Assembly (NCBI GenBank): GCA_015061605.1
Contig: SUWH01000007.1
Location: forward strand, 1 to 64,000
From: Lentisphaerota bacterium
GTDB lineage: Bacteria > Verrucomicrobiota > Lentisphaeria > Victivallales > Victivallaceae
Length of the DNA: 64,000 nt
Direction of reading: 5' to 3'
Within the stretch, counting starts at the first letter, position 1. Every line of letters begins with the position of its first letter. A program made the translations under genes and the position numbers. This document shows positions 26,016 to 33,035 of this stretch, in pieces. A model generated the notes under the pieces. That model made no database searches and was not told where the DNA came from. It worked only from the letters and a program-made list of their open reading frames with translations.

Positions 26016-26044
26016 AATATAGTGTATCTCAGGCAGAAAGTCAA
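26016..26044 (-). promoter_or_regulatory. Promoter of the thi operon
   Basis: On the minus strand TTGACT (26044-26039) and TATATT (26021-26016) are separated by 17 bp and placed just upstream of the riboswitch. Confidence 0.7.
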
Positions 26045-26091
26045 GTCCGCTTCTGCCGGTATGTACAGGTAAAATTTAAATTTTTTTCACA

Positions 26092-26253
26092 GTTGTCTCA
26101 TAAAAAACAACGGACGGCGGCGCATTGTGCGCAATCTCTTGGCAAATTTTCGGACTCCGGTTCCCGGCTTCGTTGCACTGCGCCGTAGCAAACGGTTGCG
26201 CAAAGTTCACCTTGTCCCGACGGAGCCTCGTGCGGAGACGGATGCATCCACCG
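26092..26253 (+). repeat. Dispersed intergenic repeat, copy 1
   Basis: It begins GTTGTCTCAT and ends TGCATCCACCG, as does the copy at 49169-49323. A 39-bp core (26119-26157, beginning GGCGCATTGTGCGCAATCTC) differs from that copy at one position; the remainder is diverged. No reading frame is convincing. Confidence 0.75.
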
Positions 26254-26462
26254 TCAGGAAACAGGCTGTTTCGAGCGCAACTGTTTCAGACAGGAAAATC
26301 TGACAAAATTACTTTTTCAAAAATCAATTTTCTCCCGCTCAAATATGGGGGGGAATAGCTGTTTTTTGAAGAATTATGGGATATCTGTGAATAAAATCAT
26401 AAATATTTGTTAATGTCCAGAATTTTAAAGCATACATTTGGTAATGTAAAAATCATTGCTTG
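26254..26462. other. A/T-rich intergenic stretch
   Basis: No gene is recognised between the dispersed repeat and the orphan plus-strand terminator. It may contain the 5' part of a short plus-strand transcript, but no good promoter was seen. Confidence 0.3.
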
Positions 26463-26466
26463 AAAT

Positions 26467-26502
26467 TCAGAAACGGCATTGACCCGTTTCTGAGTTTTTT
26501 AT
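26467..26502 (+). terminator. Orphan plus-strand terminator
   Basis: TCAGAAACGG pairs with CCGTTTCTGA and is followed by GTTTTTTAT on the plus strand. No annotated plus-strand gene precedes it for 3 kb. It may end an unannotated small RNA or read-through from the repeat region. Confidence 0.65.
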
Positions 26503-26523
26503 ACCTGTTTTTATATCATACCG

Positions 26524-26573
26524 TGATAAAAAAATCCCGCCGCCGGGAAAAATTTTTCACCGGCGACGGGATC
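26524..26573 (-). terminator. Terminator of the secretin/MarR operon
   Basis: On the minus strand ATCCCGTCGCCGG pairs with CCGGCGGCGGGAT and is followed by TTTTTTTATC, 15 bp past the MarR gene. Confidence 0.85.
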
Positions 26574-26587
26574 GGAAGGGGGCAAAA

Positions 26588-27100
26588 TCAGAATTCCTCT
26601 TCTTCACCTCTGGCATCGAGGACGCGGCAGACCAGGCGGCTGGCGGCTTCGAGCATGATCAATTCTTCAGCACTGCAATCGGCGAAATACTGAAAAATAT
26701 AGCGGTTCAAACGATCCTCAATACGATTGGTGATCTGTTCAGCACGCGGAGTAAAACTGATCAGGATGTTACGGCGGTCGTTTTCGTCCTCATGACGGAC
26801 GAGCGCGCCGTTTTTAACCATCTTATCAACGAAAATGGATGCACCGGCAGAGGTCATACCGGTGACTTGCATGATTTTTGCCAGATTGCACGGCAGAGAG
26901 TGCCGCACCATCATCAAGTGGAGAAACTGCTGACGGGGGATCAATTTGGCGTAGTGCTGCCAATCGTTTTCGATGAACCGTTTGCGCTTGATCTCCAGCA
27001 TCCGGCACATTTTTTTGAAAACTTCGACGCGGTCGAGCAGGTGCTCCGGCTTACCGCTCAGAGGCACCTGTTCAACAGTTTTTGACACACGTTTTTTCAT
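26588..27100 (-). CDS. MarR-family transcriptional regulator
   Basis: A 170-aa winged-helix protein. The core helix-turn-helix reads LAKIMQVTGMTSAGASIFVDKMVKNGALVR, followed by a wing segment DENDRRNILISFT and a long dimerisation helix. An N-terminal extension of about 25 basic residues is present. The start lies 6 bp after the stop of the secretin-like gene (GTGATCACTGATG), so it is probably translationally coupled to it. Placement as last gene of a secretion operon suggests control of that operon or of surface adaptation; ligand and targets are unknown. Confidence 0.85.
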   Translation of the reverse strand: MKKRVSKTVEQVPLSGKPEHLLDRVEVFKKMCRMLEIKRKRFIENDWQHYAKLIPRQQFLHLMMVRHSLPCNLAKIMQVTGMTSAGASIFVDKMVKNGALVRHEDENDRRNILISFTPRAEQITNRIEDRLNRYIFQYFADCSAEELIMLEAASRLVCRVLDARGEEEEF

Positions 27101-27106
27101 CAGTGA

Positions 27107-29389
27107 TCACTTGATGGTTTTGTATTCATCATTGATCTTTTCACCGACATCATTGAGCCGTTTGTTGCGTTCGGGAAGATCAGAATCCAGACCGTACTGA
27201 CCGAAGAACATATTGCCGACGCGGCTGTTCATGCCCTTGTTGACGCCTTTGACGATCTTGCCGAGGTTTTCGCGGATCTCGGCACCGGCGAAGCTGTCGG
27301 GATTGACATATTCGACTTTGGCGAGAACGACCAGCTGGGACTGTTTGATGGATTCGGATTCGGTGGAGAAGATGCGTCCGATGACCGGGAGATCCTTGAA
27401 GAAGGGCAGACCGGTGTTGGAACGGACGGATTCAGATTTACGGACACCGCCGAGGACGAATTCATGACCGCTGTAAGGCAGCTGAACCGTGGTGGCGATT
27501 TCAGACTTGCTGCGGCGGGCGGAACCGTCGGAGTTCCAGCCGAGAAGTGAGTTGCCGTTCATTTCAAACTTCATGGTGGCAGCTTTACCGGTGATGACCG
27601 GAGAGACCTTCAAGTTGAACTGGAAGCCGTTGGCGACCATCGGGTACTGCAGCCAGCCGTGAATGATACCGGGGGCGGCATCGACATAGCCGTAATCTTC
27701 ACGATAATAGTTGCCGCTGTAACGGTTGCCGGCGGCATCAACATAACCGGTGAGATACTTGGTCAGCGGACTGGTGGTGGTATTGGCAAGAATAGCGGCC
27801 TGTTCGGGCTCGAGCGACTTCATGGAGTAGTTCTTGGCCTGTTCACCAAGTGCAGTCGCTTCAGCGACATAACCATCAGATTCCGCTTTCAGAGCCCGCG
27901 CCTGTTGCGCATAAGCAGCGTAAGAGGCAGCATCGCCCTGGGCATAAGCGGCCTGAGCTTTGGCCATTGCGGCAGCGGCGGCAGTACCGGCAGAAAGAGC
28001 AGCGGCTTTCTTTTCCTCGATCTGGGCGAGCAGATTGCTGACCGGAACGCCATTGGCAGCGACCGGCAGACCGGCGGCAAGCAGAGTCTGGTAGTTCTTT
28101 TTGGCGATGGCATCGTAGTAGGTGGCGGTACCGACCTGGGTTCCCATCACACGCATGGTGTAACCGGCCTTGGCGAGGTAGCTGTCGACACCGGCATCAG
28201 CGAGGGATTCGTTGAGCTTGCTGAGCGGAACGATCTTACTGGTGGATTCACGGAGAATGGTATCCGGGTTGATGTCGAGGAAGGCATATTCTCCGGTACC
28301 TTCGGCGATAGTTTTGGCTCCGGCAGTGTAGTAGGTGCGATCGTAGAAGAAGCCGCTGGCAACCTGAATGGCAGAGCTCTGACGGTTCTGAACCGTGATT
28401 TCACCCTGCGCGAGGCACTTGGCTTTGCCGATGCTGGTCATGAAGTCCAGATAACGGGTGTTCCATTTGGGGTTGAAGTTCCAATAGGAGGTACGGCTGG
28501 AGCCGCTGTCTTCGATCGCGCTGGAGAAGAAAGTTCCCCAGTTGCGGCGGTTGACCATACCGGCGGAGAAGAGGTCAACACCTTCGTTGTTCTTCCAGGA
28601 CTGGAAGTCGACACCGATACGGTCATCGTTTTCAGCGAAGATTTCGAGAACGCGGTAGGTGACTTTGAATTCAGGGATGGGGCGGTCATACTGTTTGAGC
28701 ATGGCGCGCATATCAGCCCAGTTCCATTTGGAAGCCTTGATCACCAGAGCGTTGAGTTCAGCATCAACGGTGATGGTTCCGGGAGCAACTTCAAACTGCG
28801 GATCAAGCGCGGAAGAACCGACATTCAGCAGCATATCACGCAGATTGGCGGCACGGCTGATCCGGGGGAAGTAGATGTAGGCATCAGCGTTGGGCAGATA
28901 GTTCAAGCCGGGACGGTCCAGAGAAGCAACGATGCCGTCGATACCTTTGCCGTCTTCAGAATCGGCAAAACGGTATGCTTCAGCGGAAACCAGCACCACA
29001 CCGGTACCGTCGCTGAATTTTACTGCAGTGACCTGCGCCGGACTGGAGTTTATGCTCTTGGCACCGACTGCAGCTTCGAGATAGCTGCGGACAGCATAGG
29101 GATCGGCATTTTTGAGGCTGTAGGGTTTGGTGATGACCATGGGATCGGTGTTGTCGCGGATGACATTGACGACCTTGGTGGCATCGGAAACATTGATCTT
29201 GAGTTCGGCCTGAACGCTGCTGGGGGCATAGCCGCCGGTGGCACTGTGGCTGTTGGATTTGACACCGCCGGGAATGGCCTGCGGGGTTACGACGACCTGT
29301 CCGGCGCGAAGTTCAGCAGCATTGCCGCCGCAGATGAACGGAACGATGATACTGCCGGCGAGCAAAAGGGAAAAATTCATTTTATTCAT
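27107..29389 (-). CDS. Secretin-like outer membrane protein with an Ala-rich insertion
   Basis: A 760-aa protein with a signal peptide (ending GGNAA near residue 25). N-domain-like repeats follow (YSLKNADPYAVRSYLEAAVGAK; DAELNALVIKASKWNWADMRAMLKQYDRP), then a C-terminal secretin channel domain. The closing signature is YSGHEFVLGGVRKSE and TGLPFFKDLPVIGRIFST. It therefore resembles GspD/PilQ outer-membrane channels of type II secretion or type IV pili. An alanine-rich, likely coiled-coil stretch of about 80 residues (around 430-520) interrupts the channel region, which is unusual. It lies downstream of a second secretin-like gene (22-bp gap) and upstream of the MarR gene. Confidence 0.8.
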   Translation of the reverse strand: MNKMNFSLLLAGSIIVPFICGGNAAELRAGQVVVTPQAIPGGVKSNSHSATGGYAPSSVQAELKINVSDATKVVNVIRDNTDPMVITKPYSLKNADPYAVRSYLEAAVGAKSINSSPAQVTAVKFSDGTGVVLVSAEAYRFADSEDGKGIDGIVASLDRPGLNYLPNADAYIYFPRISRAANLRDMLLNVGSSALDPQFEVAPGTITVDAELNALVIKASKWNWADMRAMLKQYDRPIPEFKVTYRVLEIFAENDDRIGVDFQSWKNNEGVDLFSAGMVNRRNWGTFFSSAIEDSGSSRTSYWNFNPKWNTRYLDFMTSIGKAKCLAQGEITVQNRQSSAIQVASGFFYDRTYYTAGAKTIAEGTGEYAFLDINPDTILRESTSKIVPLSKLNESLADAGVDSYLAKAGYTMRVMGTQVGTATYYDAIAKKNYQTLLAAGLPVAANGVPVSNLLAQIEEKKAAALSAGTAAAAAMAKAQAAYAQGDAASYAAYAQQARALKAESDGYVAEATALGEQAKNYSMKSLEPEQAAILANTTTSPLTKYLTGYVDAAGNRYSGNYYREDYGYVDAAPGIIHGWLQYPMVANGFQFNLKVSPVITGKAATMKFEMNGNSLLGWNSDGSARRSKSEIATTVQLPYSGHEFVLGGVRKSESVRSNTGLPFFKDLPVIGRIFSTESESIKQSQLVVLAKVEYVNPDSFAGAEIRENLGKIVKGVNKGMNSRVGNMFFGQYGLDSDLPERNKRLNDVGEKINDEYKTIK

Positions 29390-29411
29390 TGTAGTATACC
29401 TTTTCCGTCAA

Positions 29412-30932
29412 TTACTTGGCACTTTTGGTGGAGTTATCCTTTTCCGCCTTTTCGACGCGGAACGGATTTTCGATACGGCGGTCGACACCGGCAACGGCAC
29501 TGTCGGCGTTGAAAGCTTCTTTATCAGAAGTAATATCGACCATGGCGGCTTCAGCAGAAACAACGATATAGGTGCGTTCCTTGATATTGGTGGTGGTGCT
29601 GAAGAGATATTTCAGAACCGGAATACGGCACAGAATGGGCAGACCGATGGTCTGTTCGACATCGTTTTCTTTTTCGTAGACAGCGAGGATCTTTTCCTTG
29701 CCGAATGCGAGGGTGGTGGAACCGGAGAAGAGGGCGGAATTGCTCAATTCAGAACCGGTGTTGCCGCGTTCAACAACACTCTTGAAATAGAGGGAGTAGT
29801 CAAAAATAACGCCGCCGTCTTTCACTTTGCCGGCAGTATTTTCCAGACAGACAAAGGGGTTGAGGATCTGCAGTTCGAGCTGCGGGGGATCGGTGTGGAC
29901 AACACCGTCGGCATCTTCGTAGGTGCTCTTACCGATGTAGGTACGGCCGAGGACGTTTTTACCGATGGTCTGGTATTCCGGAGTCATGGAAGTACGGTAG
30001 ATAAAGGGAGCGGTGGTCGGGTTGGCAATCTGAACGCCGCGGAGACGGGCAAAATCAGCTTTGCTGCCGACGGGGGTATTGACCATCATCAAGCTGCTGG
30101 TGGCGGCAACGTTGGCGTTGCCTTCCTGCTGCAGACAGCGGATGAAGCTCATATCGAACTGGGGTGCAGTAAAGAATCCGCCGAGGCCCCAGGAATTGGA
30201 AAGGACGTAGGGGACATTTTCAAGCAGTTCGTTTACAACGAGTTCACCGGCATTGTAACCGACATTGAAAAGGTTGACGCCGGGACCGTTTTTCCAGGCG
30301 AGGTAGTCAAAACCCCAGTCCTTGAGGTCGCTGTCGCGGACTTCATAGTAGTTGACACGGACGCGCACCTGCGGGAGCGGACGGTCGAGTTTTTCCAGGT
30401 AGCTCAAAGTACGCTTGGCGGCGGCATCCTGATCTCTCCAGTAGATGGTGTTGGTTTCTTTGTTGATGAAAAGTTCACCGGCATTGGAGCTGATGGTGGA
30501 GTTGATCACATTGGCAAGATCAGATGCAGCACGATATTTGGGAGAATAAGCGATGCGGGTCAAGCCGGTACCGCTGATAGTGGAACCGTCTTTGCTCTTT
30601 TTGGCGACCTTGCGGTCAAGGGTGGCAACGATTTTGTCCACATAGGGGATGAATTCCCGGCCGGTGGAGACCAGAATGGCCTGCTTGCTGCTCTTGGAAG
30701 AGCTGACGTTGCGGATAGTGGAGTTGCGGTCATAACGCAAAACTGCCGAAGTGATAAAGGGAGCGATATCCTCTGCACTGGCATTTTTGAGTTCATAGAC
30801 CTTGCTGGCGAAGCGCGTCTGCGCATCATCCATACGCAAACGGATGGTACGGCTGTCGCCGTTGTCCGCTGCCCAGACGGTACAGCAGCCGAGCATAAGG
30901 AGCAAAGCTGCTTTGAATTTGGTTTTCACCAT
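29412..30932 (-). CDS. Second secretin-like protein
   Basis: A 506-aa protein with a signal peptide (residues 1-21, ending VWA) and an organisation parallel to its neighbour. An N-domain has VYELKNASAEDIAPFITSAV, a second has YRAASDLANVINSTISSN and YLEKLDRPLPQVRVRVNYYEV, and the C-terminal part has GLPILCRIPVLKYLFSTTTN and ERTYIVVSAEAAMV. The channel domain is shorter than in classical GspD. It may form a mixed or alternative secretin ring with the neighbour, or an accessory component; this is inference. AAGGAAG precedes the start. Confidence 0.75.
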   Translation of the reverse strand: MVKTKFKAALLLMLGCCTVWAADNGDSRTIRLRMDDAQTRFASKVYELKNASAEDIAPFITSAVLRYDRNSTIRNVSSSKSSKQAILVSTGREFIPYVDKIVATLDRKVAKKSKDGSTISGTGLTRIAYSPKYRAASDLANVINSTISSNAGELFINKETNTIYWRDQDAAAKRTLSYLEKLDRPLPQVRVRVNYYEVRDSDLKDWGFDYLAWKNGPGVNLFNVGYNAGELVVNELLENVPYVLSNSWGLGGFFTAPQFDMSFIRCLQQEGNANVAATSSLMMVNTPVGSKADFARLRGVQIANPTTAPFIYRTSMTPEYQTIGKNVLGRTYIGKSTYEDADGVVHTDPPQLELQILNPFVCLENTAGKVKDGGVIFDYSLYFKSVVERGNTGSELSNSALFSGSTTLAFGKEKILAVYEKENDVEQTIGLPILCRIPVLKYLFSTTTNIKERTYIVVSAEAAMVDITSDKEAFNADSAVAGVDRRIENPFRVEKAEKDNSTKSAK

Positions 30933-31013
30933 TTCTTCTTCCTTTCTTTTTTTGTTTAAATGTAAGAAGATAATTTTTGTTTTTTACTTTATATTCAAAT
31001 TATATATGAAAGA

Positions 31014-31466
31014 TCACTGGAAATTGAATCCGGTGATGACTGCCTCGTCTTTATTGAACATACCGGTAACGACCTTGAAAATAACTTCACTGGTATACTC
31101 TTTGGTGCGGTTGACATTCCACCGTTTGAAACGGACTTTCCAGATCTGCGGGTGAAGCGCCGCCAGTTCCAGAGTGGTGAGATAACGGTATTCGACAGGT
31201 TCACCGACACTCTCGACAAGTGATTTGCGGGTCTTTTCAAAATTTTCAACGGTGAATTTAGCTCTGGTTTCCTCCGGCAGCAGAGAGACAAAGGTCTTGC
31301 CGTCATTGGTAACGAATGCCCGGACCAGCTTGCGTGCCAGTTCAAACTCCTGCGGTGCAACGTTTATTTTATCTTTTTCCGGCGCATATTCTTTCACGAT
31401 AACGCAACCGGTGCAGAAAAACGATACTGCAATTCCGCAAAACAGTGCAAAAAGTGTTTTTTTCAT
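31014..31466 (-). CDS. Small lipoprotein, first gene of the secretin operon
   Basis: A 150-aa predicted lipoprotein. The signal peptide ends in a lipobox FCTGC, with the lipidated Cys near residue 20. The mature part contains a segment about a helical FELARKLVRAFVTNDGKTFVSLLPEETRAK, resembling small NTF2-like or DUF-type exported proteins, but no family could be fixed. The track ORF extends to 31544; ATG 31466 is chosen since GGGGAG precedes it and the signal peptide begins there. It may be a pilotin-like partner for the secretins downstream, which is inference from position only. Confidence 0.65.
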   Translation of the reverse strand: MKKTLFALFCGIAVSFFCTGCVIVKEYAPEKDKINVAPQEFELARKLVRAFVTNDGKTFVSLLPEETRAKFTVENFEKTRKSLVESVGEPVEYRYLTTLELAALHPQIWKVRFKRWNVNRTKEYTSEVIFKVVTGMFNKDEAVITGFNFQ

Positions 31467-31534
31467 TCCACGACTCCCCTTTTGATAAAAGTATTTTTCA
31501 ACAATAATATCTTTCAGTGTTAGACATTTCACAT

Positions 31535-31563
31535 AAAATAGCACTCATTTCAAAATTTTTCAA
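31535..31563 (-). promoter_or_regulatory. Probable promoter of the lipoprotein-secretin operon
   Basis: On the minus strand TTGAAA and TATTTT are separated by 17 bp, about 70 bp before the lipoprotein start. Confidence 0.4.
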
Positions 31564-31614
31564 GCAAACTGCAATAAAAAAACCATAATTTTTACTGTTT
31601 GCGACAAAAACGGG

Positions 31615-31643
31615 TTGCTTTTTTACATTTATCTGATTATAAT
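31615..31643 (+). promoter_or_regulatory. Promoter of pseudopilin cassette 1
   Basis: TTGCTT, 17 bp, TATAAT. An A-tract (GACAAAAACGGG) precedes the -35. Spacing and sequence are the same type as at the other two pseudopilin genes. Confidence 0.7.
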
Positions 31644-31690
31644 ATAGTAGAGCAAAAATCATCTGCACAATAAATAAACGGGGTAAACTT

Positions 31691-32437
31691 ATGAAAAGCG
31701 TAAAAAAACAATCTTTCCGGCAGTTCAGCTATATGGCTGAAGATAGTGATATATCACCTGCCTTCCGGCAGGTGAAGCTGCGCAGCTTCACGCTGATCGA
31801 ACTCCTGGTCGTTATCGCGATCATCGCCATTCTTGCAGCGATACTGCTCCCGGCATTGCAAAGTGCCCGAGCCCGCGGCAAACAGAGCATGTGTGCCAAC
31901 AATTTGAAAAATATCGGACTTGGATTTAATACTTACGCAGATGATAACGGTGACTGGTATCCGCACAACAACTCCGGAACAAATGCTTTCTTTGCTAATG
32001 CCGGTATCCGTAAATACTTTGAAACTTCTGCAAAACCCAATGTCGAATCAAACCTTTCCGGTGTTTTCTACTGTCCGGACGGCAGCATCAAAGGTTTGGG
32101 GAACATTGAACGCAAGTATTTATATTTCAGTTACGGATGCAATGTCATCATGGCTAAAGCAACATACAAAAGTTTCAATTCTTACCGCATGGAAAAACGC
32201 GGCGCAATCAAAAGCGCATCGGAACGTATGCTGCTCTGTGAGATCGGCGGAGACAAAACGAATCCAGCCAGATCAGGATATGCTGTAATATTCGATCGTA
32301 CCTATATGGCATTCCGTCATCACAAGACAATGGGAATAGTCTTTGCTGATGGTCATGTCGATTTCAGACAGAAAGGCATCGTTCCTACAAGAACAGCTGC
32401 TTCTGACTTGAATTACTTCTGGCAGAACTCTTACTGA
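31691..32437 (+). CDS. Pseudopilin-like protein, cassette 1 (in frame)
   Basis: A 248-aa protein with a type IV prepilin N-terminus: a 31-residue leader, then [19 protein letters not shown], the hydrophobic helix with Glu at +5. A C-terminal domain ends in [12 protein letters not shown], the pattern common in Lentisphaerae/Planctomycetes DUF1559-like pseudopilins. The residue before the expected cleavage site is Ser, not the usual Gly. The leader DNA holds two palindromes right before FTLIE, in single copy, and the frame is intact from an ATG with ACGGGG upstream. Genes for a discoidin-like and two DUF4091-type secreted proteins follow. It may assist in their export or display, or form a surface filament; this is not shown. 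Confidence 0.85.
   Translation: MKSVKKQSFRQFSYMAEDSDISPAFRQVKLRSFTLIELLVVIAIIAILAAILLPALQSARARGKQSMCANNLKNIGLGFNTYADDNGDWYPHNNSGTNAFFANAGIRKYFETSAKPNVESNLSGVFYCPDGSIKGLGNIERKYLYFSYGCNVIMAKATYKSFNSYRMEKRGAIKSASERMLLCEIGGDKTNPARSGYAVIFDRTYMAFRHHKTMGIVFADGHVDFRQKGIVPTRTAASDLNYFWQNSY
31755..31789 (+). repeat. Paired palindromes in the cassette 1 pseudopilin leader (single copy)
   Basis: CACCTGCC-TTCC-GGCAGGTG is followed, sharing one base, by the perfect palindrome GAAGCTGCGCAGCTTC. They lie in the same position as the duplicated palindromes at 48.4 and 53.2 kb. The second palindrome differs from those only in its central bases. Confidence 0.85.
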
Positions 32438-32477
32438 AATTTTAAAACATAAAACAATAAATAAAAGGAAAAACAAA

Positions 32478-33035
32478 ATGAAAAAATCCATCATCGCAAT
32501 CGCCGTCCTGACCGCCATAATTTCACTCAACGCAGGAGAACTGATAAAACCTGTTTCCTATCAGGTGTTCCCGGGCAACTGGTACAAAGCTTTGCTCAAC
32601 GATAAAAATCTGGGCAAAGGTATCGACCCCGACCTCGACCGCACTGCCAATAAGCGCAAAGGTATGCTCACTGACGGTAAAATTTTCCAGCGCGCCGCCT
32701 GTTACAACTACCATGGCACCGTTGAAGCTCAACGCTTCATCACCGTTGTAGTCGATCTTGGCAAAGAGTATGCCGTGGATAAAGTCGCCATCAGCGCGGT
32801 GGAAAATAACAGCGGATACAAACCCGGCAAGTACACAGTCGAAATCAGCAGTGACAATATGGTATTCAAACCATTTGCCGAGGGAGACAAGTGGGAAAAA
32901 GGCGCAACGGACAAACATTACACCCGCGTCGCCGAAGTGACTGCCAATCCTGAAAAATGCCGCTACGTCCGGGTCAAAGTCTGGGCAAAAGCCGCCTGGC
33001 TCAACCTGAGTGAGATCGGAGTTTACGGAAAATGA
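32478..33035 (+). CDS. Secreted discoidin (F5/8 type C)-like protein
   Basis: A 185-aa protein with a signal peptide (residues 1-19, ending LNA) and one beta-sandwich domain. It resembles F5/8 type C carbohydrate-binding domains: LTDGK near the start, ITVVVDLGKEYAVDKVAIS, YTVEISSDNMVF and RYVRVKVWAKAAWLNLSEIGVYG. It probably binds a glycan at the cell surface. The pseudopilin gene lies 40 bp upstream and the DUF4091 gene overlaps its stop (ATGA), so all are one operon. Confidence 0.85.
   Translation: MKKSIIAIAVLTAIISLNAGELIKPVSYQVFPGNWYKALLNDKNLGKGIDPDLDRTANKRKGMLTDGKIFQRAACYNYHGTVEAQRFITVVVDLGKEYAVDKVAISAVENNSGYKPGKYTVEISSDNMVFKPFAEGDKWEKGATDKHYTRVAEVTANPEKCRYVRVKVWAKAAWLNLSEIGVYGK

Noticed and set aside
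27659-29512. 617-aa plus-strand ORF
   Set aside because: It is antisense to the secretin-like gene; composition is low-complexity Gly/Asp/Val as expected of a shadow.
29238-30959. 573-aa plus-strand ORF
   Set aside because: It is antisense to the second secretin-like gene, without motifs or signal peptide.
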